64,000 bases of DNA, from NCBI GenBank assembly GCA_914767715.1, contig OU612065.1, forward strand, positions 16,366,001 to 16,430,000, written 5' to 3'. The notes under the pieces were generated by a model that was not told where the DNA came from, made no database searches, and worked only from the letters and a program-made list of their open reading frames with translations. Within the stretch, counting starts at the first letter, position 1; every line of letters begins with the position of its first letter. Origin of the DNA: Membranipora membranacea (taxonomy: Eukaryota; Bryozoa; Gymnolaemata; Cheilostomatida; Membraniporidae). The translations under genes were made by a program, and so were the position numbers. This document shows positions 1-13,126 of the stretch, piece by piece.

Positions 1-784
1 GATTTGCTTACACCACACTGAGACACTACTGGTTAACATCTCACTAAACTTCTATCAGGTACTCAATCTCTGATTTAACTTACGACACCCTCCGATGAAA
101 AGAAGAACATGTCTATGTAGCTTGTTGTTAAGAACTGCATGTTTACAATCTACACTAACCAATTAATGTCTATAAATCATTGCAATAGATTTTTCCTCAA
201 TCTCTCCAAATTTTAACAAAAGGGTTCCAGCACCATGCTTCTACAGTATTTTGTCTGTCTCTTTTAATTATAGCTACTTACATCCATTTTTTGTTAACAC
301 GAGGTGGCAGATTTTTCTCTCCAATTTACTATCCATTATTCATAATACTCTTGATGAGCTTTTTAATATCACATAAAAAGCTTATGGGACATTTTGTGTT
401 GCTATACTTTCATACATACAGCCATGTGTGTACGCTTTTTGCAATGGTTGATATATATTATTTCCTTTACAGAGCTATTTTATTCAGAAAATTTCCACCG
501 GTGTTGAATTTCCAATAGATGATTTTATTGGGCTCTAAATGGATGTCCTATTAAAGTCGGACCCTGTCAGATAGATAACTGATTTGCATCACAATTTATA
601 CTCAACCAATACGAAGCATGGAAATCCTAGACTGTACCTTACCTGTGTGACAAACTTCATATCCATATGATTCAACTTCTACAATCGCTGATACCTTGAT
701 TTGATAATAAGGATCACCAAATTACTCTGAGCTGCTTGGATGTTACCAAACTAAATTGATAAAATTCTGATGACCCAATCGCAG
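1..784. other. AT-rich sequence, no gene seen
   Basis: I see no exon with both splice signals and a long open frame here. It lies upstream of the first exon I can support (785) and is probably intron or intergenic sequence of the same + strand gene. Confidence 0.4.
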
Positions 785-2080
785 ATCATCATGATTACAA
801 TGCATTAATAACACTTCTAGATAACATAGAGTCATATAATGGTGGTAAGGATCCGGAAGCCAGTTCTGTCAGTGGTCTAGAGATTGACAGTTTAGAGAAT
901 TCTCCTGCTCTAAGAAGGGTAAGTTTAATACATTATCGCAAGTAAACCTAACAAGAAAATGGTTACTGCAACAGTCTGTACACCTAAAAACCACTTGTTC
1001 AGCCTATGCCTCTTATCTCTATGTTTTATAGTGAAATTTTAGGGTGCCGGACAGTTGCCCATTTTAGGATTAATTTTTCAGCATTCTTTATCATCACATT
1101 AACATTTTATGAAAATCTTTATCAAACCATTTCATCTACAACAGGCTTTTTATTGAATGTTATCATCGGATTTTAATATGTTTTGTCTAACACTTTGAAA
1201 CCATTGCTGTTAATAATAATTTCACGACAGTCACATAAATAAGCGCCATTATTAATATTATTAAAAGCTGATGGATTGAATGTTGGATAGGTAATTGCCG
1301 AGGCACATCAAACTTGTTGGGAAATATATTCTGTTCTATTAGTAGCACAATGTGTATTTTTCTATCTTACAGAGCAGTATGATTGTTGGCACAGCGGATG
1401 ATAAGATGACATTTAGTCAGCTAAAAACCGCCCTGGAGTCAGTAGAGGACATAAGCGCTCTGGAGGCACACAAGAGGCAGACGATACAGGAATTTGAGAC
1501 TGCCCCACTGGAGACTATCATGAACAGAGCTAATAGCAGGGTCAGTTCAAATTCCACATGCTCCATTTAAAACAAACACACTGTTACAGTTGAAGCAGGC
1601 TATTACTGAATGTTGAATAGTTGATGACGAAGAATAAGCAACTTTGGCTTTAGGCCTGGGTCAAAGCCGAATCTGACTATAGCAAGGCCTATTCTACCTC
1701 AACGCCTTAGCTGTACACAGTGGCCTACATTGGTGACTTTCACTGTATTTGTCTTGATTGCATAATATATAACTGCCTTCGTATTGAATTTCCTTTTGGT
1801 TTATAGCATATCATGTGAAGATTATAGGATTCATCTCGCCTTGTTACAAGGGAGGAGAACTCCTGCTCTGTAGCATACTTTGGTTAAACCTGCCCCACCC
1901 TCCCTGGCCCCACACTAATAATATGTATATGTATATGTATATTGTTTTTGTTCATTTCAGAATGAGTTACAAGATCGTTTGTTTGAGCTGCTCGGCGATG
2001 CATGTGACAGTGATGTTGACTCTACTAAGCAGGCAGTAGCAATAGACAATATCAAATATCCACCTATGTTTGTATACTGA
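785..2080 (+). CDS. 3' end of an unrecognised multi-exon gene
   Basis: Three exons join in frame: 785-918 (after AG at 783-784; ends before GTAAGT), 1373-1540 (after a pyrimidine-rich CTTACAG; ends before GTCAGT) and 1961-2080 (after TTCATTTCAG; ends in TGA). The first exon starts in mid-codon, so upstream exons must lie outside the window or be unseen. The roughly 140-residue tail is acidic and Ser-rich, then likely helical (FSQLKTALESVEDISALEAH, then NELQDRLFELLGDACDSDVD) and ends PPMFVY. The charged helical stretch could be coiled coil. I do not recognise a family and assign no function. It converges on the Bora gene, with about 700 bases between the two stop codons. Confidence 0.6.
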
Positions 2081-2777
2081 CCACCTTATTTTGAGTTTTA
2101 AGTTTTATAAATCATTATTTATTGGACAGCGATAACATAAAACTTCTTTCTATCCACTTTTTCTCCCTTGTGTGATCATGAGGGCCTTACTGTGTTTGTT
2201 TTGTGTCCTTTGCTTTTCGGCAAGTTTATTTGCGGAAACGTTTTGGATGTTGTTAACCGACACCAACACACATATCCTTCTTATGGCCAACTGCAGATTT
2301 TATGGTTGATAGGTCTCTTGAATAAACCCAGACACATACAATGTCATATTGTGACAATTTAAACGCACATTGGGTTATGAAATCTTGATAGCCTGCAATA
2401 ATCATGTTTATAAATAAATTTTATTATCAAGTAATAGTCAGGTGGGGTTGCATAAAATCTTCTTGGTAACAATATATTAAACATCCCAAATCTCCCATGA
2501 AACGAAGATTAAAAAGGAGCTTTGCGGTATAAAAATCCATTATGCCTTGCAAACGAGAAAAGAGAAGTTAGTCAGCTTACTAACTGACAGTAGGCACTGT
2601 GTCGATATCAACATGTATATTCTATGTAATAAAATTTATTTTTAACCTGAGTCCAAATATAAGTGAGACAAAACTATGGAGAATTTTGCCTCATGTCAAG
2701 CACATTCCCTGCGTATTGTGTCAAATGATTGAACTAAAAACTTTAAAATTATTGAGCAGTAAACACACAAACTGATA
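2081..2777. other. Convergent 3' intergenic region
   Basis: This stretch lies between the stop codon of the upstream + gene and the stop codon of the Bora gene on -. It holds AT-rich sequence with AATAAA-like words (for example near 2413 and 2629) that may serve as polyadenylation signals. No further coding exon is supported. Confidence 0.4.
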
Positions 2778-5700
2778 TTAAATTTGATGCCAAACAGAGG
2801 TATGCGTGTTATCAGTGATAATTCTATGGTTCTTGTTTGGTGTCGAAGAGCTCGGAGGTTCCCAGTCGTTCTGTGCCGACTTATTTGGAGACTGATTCCC
2901 TGACTGTAGACGAGGTTTTGTGTGGTGGTCATACTGCATCGAAGATGTGTCCTCAATACAATAAGTACTAACCACCTGACTTTGGTAGCCTGTATCGCTT
3001 GTGTTCTGCACATGGAATAATTGACTAGATTGAGGGGCGGTAATCTCGCCCAGCCTATCTGACACGAAGCTCATACTGACAGAGTCATCTTGCTGATGCT
3101 TTGCTGAGTATAGATGTGAGAGGTTGTTTGTAATCATAGCCTCAGGTTCTAAGTTTTGATTATCAGATGCTAAGTTTGAGCTGTGCATGTCTATACTCAT
3201 ACCCCCCTTAGACCCTATCTCATCCTCACTGTCGCTCTCTGTAGCTAATCCAGAGTTAGATAGGTGAAACTCATCTACAATTAGATTTAACATTTTTATA
3301 GCTACAACATAACACGCTGGGTTCAATATTATGTCAAGGAAATATAATCTGAAAAAAAAGTGCTAGTTTGTAAGCAGATCAGACAGGAAGTGCCTTGCTG
3401 ATGGGAAAGACTTAGCCCCTGGGGACCAGAGTTGAGGAGGAGGAGCTGATATATGCCTCCCCTTCAAATAAATACAGTTAAAATATGAAACAACACACAA
3501 ATTATGGGTTCAGCTCAAAACTTACCTCCAAGGTTGAAACTTAGTCCGGATGTAAATTGTTTGAAACTTCCCTTTAGATCGGGTGAGGCTGCTTCAAAAC
3601 CTACAATCAAATCGGAAATACATAAATATTCCATGTTATTAATATTATTTCAAAGCCAGGCTTATAGTGTTGGCGAAAGATAATTTGGACTATCATCAGG
3701 GTGATGAAGCATATGGGAGGTATTGTATTGACTCATAGTAAATCCTACCTTGACTGTGGATGAATTGATGAGCAGGAGCAGGTTTAGGAGTAGGTGAAGA
3801 GATAGGCGATATACAGGGTGAAGAATGTCCACGGTCCGGAGATTTACTAAATGAGCACCTTCTCTGCAAGCTACAGCTGATCCCGCCAAAAACAGGGCTA
3901 GATGCGTGTAAATCTGCCTATAAAGCAAAGGAAATAATACTTTCAGTAATCGTACGAGGTGGTATTTCAGTCAGCCCATTGCCCACACCACAAAAAAAAA
4001 TCAAGAATGATAAAGATCTAAAAATTTCTCATAGGCTTATTCAAATCAAAAAGTTCTAATCATGTATTGGTATATTTGTGATTTACAGATTTATTTGTAT
4101 TCCACTGTTGAAATACCCAGGGGTATTATTTTAATCAATTGGCGAGCGCTTGTAAAAATAATATTGGATTGTGACTGAAAACAGGATAGCTGAGGATGCA
4201 GTTTTACAAGCAGTAGGATTTCCTGGTCTCCTGCAAATGTTTTCTTTGTTGGTTTTAAAGTTGAGTTTTGAAATACACATGTATTTAAGGTTGGTGCCAT
4301 AAGGCAGGATAAAATTTTTAAGGTTGAAGTTGAACATATTCCCAGCAAGGTAATGAGAAAATATAGAGCTGAGGGATTTTATTGTTTGCTTATATCAAAG
4401 ATACAGTGTCTGCTACAAGCCATTGCTTATACTGTATGCTAAACCATTATTCCCCATTTTTCTTTCACAGAACAAAACTTTAAACAAACAACCCATTCCA
4501 TCCTTTGTTTCATTGGAGCCGGCTTTGTGTCATTAGACCAATTACAATGCGACTGTGATATCTTATGAGGGGGTGAGTAAATTGTTGGGTTCACACTTGC
4601 CAATGACTAGTATGAGTAGTATCTTTGATCTGGCTGCCAGTGTCAAGACTGACATCTGGTTTGTGAATGTTGACAAAACTGTTAATTGGCAATTGATTCC
4701 TCCACAGATAATCTGAAAATTAGTATTCTATATATTTATGGAGAAGCACCCCCAGTATACAAAATGATGATACCAATTGCTTGCTGGCAGCTATTAACAA
4801 TTCTAGAAATATATGCCCTATGACATTACTGATAATACATAAATGTGTGCTCTTACCAATGGAGGCGAGTCCCAGCAGTCTGTCGATGGTATTGGATGGT
4901 TTTTATCTGACGTGTCATGAGATGATTCTAACGAATCGCTGCTATTACTGTCATTACCGAACAGTTTACGTCTAAGACTAGAATTACTGAATGAATCTCC
5001 TTTGTTCAACTCATCAATTTGAGAATCTGAGAGCCTGTATGCCTCTGTAATGAAATCAGGAACCTTTGTAAAAATTGTGTGAAATAAGGCCGCAAACTGT
5101 TCCTTCCGGAATATGAGCAATGTTATCCCTGAGACTATTCCAGACACATGTCAAAGGATACTGTTGGGTTTAGCATATTATATCAAATGCCTATAATGGT
5201 GCCCCATATGGAAGCAAGAGTGTACGCTAACTTACTTAATAGTTGGTTGAAGTCGATTGACAGAGGAATATGTACATCAGTCTGACTAGAGGCTGTAATG
5301 TGCAATAAGACAATGAGCAATACAGCAATACCCTATATGACACATTACAATGAAAAACGGAAATACTCCTTCAATGTTAGGGTATAATCAAGTGTTGTGC
5401 AATCTCTAAATTGCATAATCTTTCATAATATATATATACACTGTTTAATTATTATAATGTCTGACCGATTTATTCATGGCCTCTTGTAAGATTGATTTTG
5501 ATAGAATTTGCCTTGATTTGGAACAACTCTATATACAAACAGATTGAATGATGATTGATATAGGCTAATGTGTGATCAATGACATCCTGAATTAAAAGAA
5601 CAAAAGCAAGTAGGGCTCACCATTTCTTTTTGATGTAGAAGAATTGTGTAGTGATTTTTCTTCCTCATCTATTTTTGTGAGCAGGTTGACTTTCTGAACT

Positions 5701-7508
5701 GGTTCACTCCACGGCGATGGGACGATTTCCTCTTTCTCAAAGAACTTGTTGATGGCACCCTGAGCTAGCTTGTCTACCTTCCGACTGTGTCTATAGGATA
5801 TCAACAATATTGACTAACCAGTGGTGGAAAACAGTGATGATGTATGTGGGCTATTGTAACACTAAAAGGAGCTACTAAACGAAGGTTGAATACTGTTAAG
5901 GACGGTTCACAGGCATATCAAAGGAATGGTCGAGAGCTCATCGTGTTGATGTCCCACAATGCTGTTAATCATTTTGAATTTAGAGGGGTATCATTGTGGT
6001 TGTTTTAGGACGTTTAATGCCAGGGTTTTTATTATTATTAATATTATTGCAATGACTATGGCCATGTAAAATAAGACACATTTAGATTTACCATCATAGC
6101 CTATAATTAAATTGAGCTCATGATAATGAGAATTTTTCTATGTCCGTGCCAATAAGGCCACTATTACATTCTCTGTGGCAACTTTTCTACCGAATATAAA
6201 CTTTTCTCCAGGATTAACTTGACTTCCAGTCAGACCATTATATGGAGTCATGTAAGTGTAATACATATTATTTTTGTATTGTCAACTCTATTTCAATTAA
6301 TTATATCTTGCTTGTATTACTATAAAATTGTGCTGTTAAACATTGCTAATCATTACATGATTTATATGACAATTGGTAAAAGTTAAATTTGGAGTAGCAA
6401 TATAATGTATTATATAAAGCAATGTATTTTTTTCAAGTTTGCTGACATCATCTCATTCCTCTTCACTCACCAAGCCTGTTAATGCTTGGATTTTCCGTTA
6501 TCTAAACCTCTGATCGGCACATTAATTGTAAGTGCGTGTGAAATGTTTTCTCTTTTTTTATTATTGTCTGGACCTTAAATAACCATCATCGCATGGGTCA
6601 GCTTAGATGCTTGATAAACCTATTATTGTAACTAAAATTGTAAATTTTAATCATCTCTGACAAAACTTTTAAACATGATGTCTTTTCTATCTTGCACCAT
6701 GTTAACGTCATTTCATCATCATTTTAATTTGTTGGGTCAACAAATTAAGAATATAAAAGTTAAGAATATAAAACAAACAACTTTAACTTCACATGCTCCG
6801 TTGACAACCTAACGATCAGTGTAAATCCAGCAGATGGTATTCATACCAGTACAGTGGCACCTCACTTAAAGTCTTGCTTACCGGTCTTGTCGTTTCAGTT
6901 TCTCTGTAACATCACCAAAATCTGTAGGGTTGAGAAGTGCCACGTGTTCTATATCCCATTGAAACGGTTTATCCTGAAGCAAAACAATCAATTGAAGTGT
7001 AGAAAAGTAATTGGAAGAATAACGCCGAAGAGGAAATGATGTTGCAATATAAATCTGTATATTCTGATAATATCACAGAGTAAGGATATATATCCTTACT
7101 CTGTGATAATATCAAACAAATAGCGATTTGGTACCTGGGATTGCATTCAATACAAGCAAGCAGAAATGTAAATAGCAGAAAAATTTAGCACAGACTGGTG
7201 AAAAAGGCACTATGGAATTCTTTACTAACCTTAGAATCAGGTGTAGTTACTGGATTCTTTCGGAAGATCCCAGGAGTCATTATACCATGTTGCAAATGCT
7301 CGAAGTCAGCCTCAAACGGGTTACACATTGGTGACGGGGTATCTTGGAATTTAGAACCGGCTGGAGTGAGCGGATTGGTCGAGAATGCTCCATACTGTGA
7401 CTTGGGTGTGAAATGCTGCGGTGCTTTACTCATTTGTGATGTGGGAGTTGTTATGACTGTGGCCTGCTGCTGCTGTACATAGCGTGCATGTGATGTCGGA
7501 GTCTGCAT
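2778..7508 (-). CDS. BORA: Protein aurora borealis (Bora), Aurora-A/Plk1 cofactor
   Basis: Seven exons join in frame: 7508-7230, 6973-6882, 5790-5621, 5044-4857, 3917-3749, 3600-3526 and 3316-2778, giving 503 residues (vertebrate Bora is about 560). Bora is a largely disordered mitotic cofactor that lets Aurora A phosphorylate the Plk1 T-loop. Family marks in order: NPFEADFEHL in exon 1; KPFQWDIEHVALLNPTDFGD in exon 2, matching the conserved block before the HSR helix; FFEKEEIVPSPW in exon 3; NSSLRRKLF in exon 4; a Ser-Pro-rich tract (SPCISPISSPTPKP) in exon 5; and DTGYQS in the last exon, where vertebrates have the DSGYNT degron. The start is the ATG at 7508; the GTG two codons upstream is not credible, and a 5' UTR intron may end just upstream (TCTAG). 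The last acceptor is uncertain: the stronger site near 3345 would bring an early stop, so I chose the one after 3317, which keeps frame. Confidence 0.87.
7065..7114. mobile_element. Short palindromic MITE-like element, copy 1
   Basis: This is a 28-base near-perfect palindrome (7076-7103) with ends CAGAGTAAGGA / TCCTTACTCTG. It is flanked by exact 11-base direct repeats TGATAATATCA (7065-7075 and 7104-7114). It sits in Bora intron 1 (6974-7229). Two relatives with the same ends occur at 24659 and 27336. The CAGAG ends resemble hAT-type termini, but the duplicated target is longer than the usual 8 bases. Confidence 0.6.
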
Positions 7509-9337
7509 ATTCACAACTAGAATCCTGACTGTTAAGTCCTGGCAAGCAGAACATGGGTTAAAATGAAGGCAAAATGCATCATGTATGCACGAAGTAATTC
7601 TTTATACACAGGCAAAGCAAATGCAAGGATTCATTTCTGGCACTTTACACTTCCCGCCGCCAACGAACAGGAGGTTTCTTGTCCGTTCGGTAGATAGTGC
7701 CGAAGTTTTGTTTTTAACAAGAACACCTTTACACATCAGCAGTACATTCATACTTTGTACACCATATTTGGTCTGCCTCCTCAGCAGAACACTCCCCACC
7801 TGCGCCCGACCAGTACAGACTGAAACGACCATGGTGCCTAAGGGTGTAGCCTCACTCTCTGAGCGGCAGGGTAGAGGAGTGAGAGGGTTTCCCCAATCGA
7901 CCTTGCCATTTTGAGACTTAGACTAGACAAGACTCAATAATAAACTTAGACAGGATACCATATACGGTATGGGTGGCATAAGTGAGGCACTGCCATTGAA
8001 TTGTGAAGTAGCAATGTTACTCATTGATTTGCAGTCAAAAATTCTGGTTTTCATTGACGAATCAATCAACTTGAAAATTGCTTTATATTCAGCAGCTTCT
8101 CTTGATCAAATTGAGGTTCTTTTTATAAAGAACTAATTCTTAGATAAAATTAATATCAAATCGATTATGGCAAGCATGCTGTTATATAACCTACAAATAA
8201 ATGCCTCAATGCTAATGATACATAAAATGTCCTGTTTAGGTTTTTAGGTTAAGTCTATGGATCTGAGTTTATTGTTCATATTGATTTATGATCTTATGGT
8301 TTGATGCCAATGGAAGTGGGGAGAGCTGAAGCAGATCTCGCTGCCCCTGCAACTGTTCAAGGATAGATCAGAGGGGTCAGAGCCAGGCTTGTTAACTTCC
8401 AGTTTTGACACGTAGAAAATAGCAATATAATTCCCATAGTTGGGCAGAGACTTTTGTTTTGTATTTTCGCATCTATTGTGAGGGAAATTAGAGGGGGCAC
8501 CAGCACCTCAAGGTAATCCATACAACTGCTCGCCTATAGGGATAATGTTGATAATTGTAATACTTTAGAAAGCAAGAAGTGTTTCAATAGTCTGAGTTGC
8601 TGGATCTGATATGCTGGGTTAGTTAGGGACAGGCACAAGAAAGGACAGTGCATACAAAAGGAGGCACCAGTCCATCTAATTAAGTCCAGATGACCCCAAA
8701 ATGTAGTCTGAATATGTCCGAGCTGACAAGAGCTGTTCTATAGCAAACAAATATTATGGGAGTAAAAGCGGGTCCAGAGTGTTTGCCCAGGGTATTAAAG
8801 AAGGGTCTGTCTTAGTCACAGTTCTACACCACAACTAAACAAAAATCCTGGGGGGTCAGTTAAACATTGCCCAGAGACCCAAGTTTTTGGAGTAGATCGG
8901 TAATCTTGAGTATCACAAGTTTTCTGGACATGATAAACAGTCTTGGGTGGGAAGATGTTGTGCTTAGTGGTGACACTGGCAGTAACACCAAACAGATATT
9001 CCCATACTTGTCTCAAGTCATTCTACTAGTACTACTATTCATACTCTCTCTCTCTGAGACTCTCTCTGCTGTTAGCTATGACAACAAGCTCTTCTGAGAA
9101 ACACAGCTCTTAGTAGGTTAGTATTATTTATGTGTATGACCCAAGGAGTAAAAACTCCTTGTGACCAATCAGGGGGAATGGTCCTGACAGGAACCAACGA
9201 ATAAATAATAATAATCTAATTATTTTTATAACAGTAACAATAATATAATACAAAAAGTAAAAACAATACCCCTTACATCAACTTACACTTACATCAAAGA
9301 CGACATCACGCTAGACCGCCTAGGGGGCGTAAGGCAT
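7509..9337. other. Non-coding region upstream of Bora
   Basis: This should hold the Bora promoter and any 5' UTR exon. Open frames of 70-110 codons occur on both strands around 7.6-7.9 kb, but they overlap each other and show no recognisable protein or splice logic. I see no supported gene. Confidence 0.35.
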
Positions 9338-12223
9338 GGGCCCCTGGGACTTACATGTCTTTACTTTGCCAATGTCCACTATCAACCAACCAAAAAACAC
9401 CAAACAGGGTAAGACACAAAAAAAATATTTGTTACAACCTACCTTGAAATCTCTCACACTAACTCAGCCCTCCTTCCTTTTCATTTGCCTCAGGTTTAAA
9501 GTTTCTAGCACAAACAGAGCTGACTTTATGGACCAGAGAAAAAAATACATGTTACAAAATTCACAAAATCTGAGTAGGCTGAAATGGCTGCATGACTATT
9601 GACATCCCCACATGATTATTTAGGCACTGCAAAGGCATTTTCAAAGGTAGTCTGATCAATTTTTAAATCAACTCACCAGATGTAAAATTGTGTCACGAAT
9701 TCAACTGTGTTTTTATTTTTTAGATCAGAGCACTGGATCAAAAGTTAGGGGGGATTTGGTGACGCAAAATTTCAGCAAAATCTCAATGATAAAGTGTCCC
9801 TGGCACCCAACATTCTTGACGTCGCGTCATACATGGTTACTGAGCAATGCACTCCTCTAGCTTATCTATAATGTGTGCATTTCTTTCATCTAAGTGTCTA
9901 GCTGTACTAATTCTACCCTGCTGATCACAATACAATTTTCAGATTTGTTCTAGGACCAATACTTTAGGAGATAGTGAGCCATCAAACACTGACATTTTGA
10001 GTCGATTTGTTAATATGCTGTATATCAAAACGTATGCAGGCTTTAACACAGAGTTATTCATACTAGGGTGGCATACAGTTTCACAGGATTGCCCTTCTTG
10101 TACTAATTTTCCCCTTGTGATCATGATGCAATGTTCAGATCTTTTCTAGGACCAAAATTACAGGATATAGAGGGCTGTCAAACACCCAGAGCGAAAGATA
10201 AACCATGACGAATTCAAAAGCGAGAGAGAGAGTTTATGGTAATTAAGATGGATGAGGGGGTGAGATGAGACAAGCCTAGGATACTCAGAACCTTCTGGCT
10301 CTATGTCATACAATCTAATAGAACTTGCTCACACCAAACAATGGAAACTTATATACAACTTAAAAATCTTGTGTGAATATGTTGATCTAAGTTTGGAAGT
10401 AATCTATGGTCTTAAATTTGTGGAAAAAAACACCATACTATTTAATTAAGTCTATTCGCATAAACCAGTCAAAAAGCTGTTATGTAGGTATTTAATTTAC
10501 TTTTGGAATCAGCTTGTAATGTAAATCTTCACTTTCGCACCGAGACATAGGATGCTAGTGAAGGCAGGCAAAGACAGCGCAGAGATAGATGTTCAATAAC
10601 CTTGAGACAAACAAACTCTGCGATATCTAGGGTGCATTTTGTAGTAGTCTCATGCGCTATTATATTACAACAAGATGCTGTATCAAGGATCTATCTTGGT
10701 TAAGGTAGACTTAATTCTCTCATGTATCGCAGTATGTTATGGTACAAAACCTCACAGGAAACATAAATATACATCAGTGTTTGTAGAGATAGGCTTATAT
10801 TTCAGGGCAGACACTGACTAAATGCTTCTTATACTGAGGTGAGCAGGTAGGTGCAGTTATGTTAAGAGCATGTAGTGTGCTGGTCAGATTAAGTCATAGA
10901 TAAATCCTAAGATGTTAATGTTTACATGACCACACACTGTCAATGTCTTTTTGGAGTGAGCTTGCTACTACTACTACCACTAGTGAGAAAAGATTTAAGT
11001 GATCATCACAACTAATGTCTTCATCAACTCTCAGGAGTTTGTCATAGGAGCCTAGCACTTGACAATGGATAGAACATTTTACCAACTTAGGCTCAACTGT
11101 CTTCAGTAACATGATGGATTTGGAAGCAAAACAATCACATTTTGAACAAAATGAAGTGACTAGTAGCTAGGCCTGCCACACACTCTATTTTGTTCCATCA
11201 GCACTTTTTGTAAGTAGTCTCTGGGTCTGCATAATAAGGTTGTCATGAATAGGAATCACATTGACTGCAGTTTGAAACATGCTATGCACACAATGTCATG
11301 ATGCAAGCAACCATTCATTGACATTGAGTCAAGATTGAGAAAAGAAATATACTGAAATTTTTTTTTGTAAATATGACATTCTTAAAATGATTGTAGTTTC
11401 ACTATTCACGCTTTGATTTTCTTGAATGTATACATTTTCAGAATCAGCAGACTCTGTAGAATATTCCCTCTGCAACAATGTATGACTTAAAATGTTTCTG
11501 AAAAAAGTTACAAGTGTCTGAATGTCAGCAAACTTTGGTCAACCATCTCTCCAAGATTTACTGAAGTAATAGACCTGTTTTTGGCATAGCTAGATCCGCG
11601 TGATTCTGATGATTCTGAGACTATTTTCATTTTGTCTCTAGGTTTTCCCAGTCAGGAAATACTTGAGGAAAACCACACCCATGTTTTGCTAAAAATACGC
11701 GAGTGCACAGGGACAAATTCATATATGAAAATTTGAGCCTTTTCAGAATTGATATTGGGAGCCTTTGCAGTGCCTAGATTATTGTACTTTTTTTTTATTT
11801 CACTAAATTGGTTCTTTTTACACTCATATGTGATTTCTCATAGTTTATTAGAAGCTTAAAAACTAATGAATATAATTAAGAACTCATATATGAGTGTAAA
11901 AAGAACCAATTTAGTGAAATAAAAAAAAAAGTACAATAATCATGTGGGGATGTCAATAGTCATGCAGCCATTTCAGCCTACTCAGATTTTGTGAATTTTG
12001 TAACATGTATTTTTTTCTCTGGTCCATAAAGTCAGCTCTGTTTGTGCTAGAAACTTCAAACCTGAGGCAAATGAAAGAGGAAGGAGGGCTGAGTTAGTGT
12101 GAGAGATTTCAAGGTAGGTTGTAACAAATATTTTTTTTGTGTCTTACCCTGTTTGGTGTTTTTTGGGTGGTTGATGATAGTGGACATTGGCGAAGTAAAG
12201 ACATGTAAAAGTCTCAGGGGCCC
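9338..12223. mobile_element. Foldback-type element with ~300-base inverted arms
   Basis: The left arm (9338-9636) reappears inverted as 12223-11935 plus 11776-11757. Shared landmarks include GGGCCCCTG at the outer end, ACATGTCTTTACTT, CCAATGTCCACTATCA, TTTCATTTGCCTCAGG, and CATCCCCACATGATTATT at the inner end. About 2.1 kb between the arms has no recognisable transposase or polymerase, so the element looks non-autonomous. The short mirrored ORFs at 9336-9602 (+) and 12056-12310 (-) are just the two arms. The right arm is interrupted by a nested hairpin (11777-11934). Confidence 0.7.
11777..11934. mobile_element. Hairpin MITE nested in the foldback element
   Basis: Two inverted arms of about 58 bases (near 11778-11838 and 11883-11940) start GATTATTGTAC and end GTACAATAATC, around a loop of about 45 bases. 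Each arm includes an A/T run then TTTCACTAAATTGGTTC or its complement. The matching point in the intact left arm (about 9615-9625) lacks this sequence, so it is a later insertion. No ORF is present. Confidence 0.6.
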
Positions 12224-13126
12224 ATGGCGTAAGGGGAGTGCCTCAGTTTTTGGACATAAATACATAGGGTTTGGACATTGTTCCAGAATACCATCCCATG
12301 GGTAGGGCATTTGGGTTCAGAGTGGGTACATGTACCCATCCAGTAGGGCATCAGTAGTATAGTCCTCTGATTGTCCTTAGATTTTCGTATCCCATATTGT
12401 CCGGGGCAGAAAACTGTTATGAAAACAGTTCCCTGTGGCAGCGATATGATATTCCTAGATGTGATAAGTTTTAATATACCCTGCTGCAGATTCAAATGAG
12501 TTGATGCTAGTAGTGCTTATGACTATAGTGGTGTGGTGGACTGGCACAAACAAAATGCAGTGGGCCTGTTTCAAATTAGAGCACAAAAATGAAATTCAAA
12601 TCCTCCAGTTTTTGTGCCACAAACCTTGTCCTGTTGTCATAAATGGAGGCTAAATTCCCAATTATAAATTATTGTGGGCAAAGAAGTTACTGCCATACCA
12701 GGTGACCCCATAATTGACTACTAATGAATTTCAAGTCTTCTGGTTATTATGGGCGGAGTATAACATGATCTCTAACTAATTTAACTGTCTACTTGGCGAC
12801 AACAAGTTGTATTTGATGAAATTATCAGTGTGGATGCACACAAAAATCTTGGTGAATGCTATTTTCAAAAGAATTCGCGAATTAGGTCAATATTTTGGAC
12901 ACGTGATCATAACAAACATAGATTTCAAGTAGATGACATAGAATTGGCCGGCGTGGGAAGGAGTACACAACTACCACTAATAAAACATATAATGTATTGA
13001 ACCAGGTACAGGTGATTTAAATATCAGAGGAGTTTGCATTTGCACTTGGTATTAAGTTTGAAAGCTAACCTTGGTTCAAAAGGTTCTAAATCTTGATTGA
13101 AACAGCCCAGGGACTCATTCAATATG
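12224..13126. other. Non-coding spacer
   Basis: No exon with supportable splice sites or recognisable protein is seen between the foldback element and the tandem array. Confidence 0.3.

Noticed and set aside
7585-7914. Overlapping ORFs of 109 and 76 codons on opposite strands
   Set aside because: No homology, no splice context, and they overlap each other; chance open frames in a GC-richer patch.
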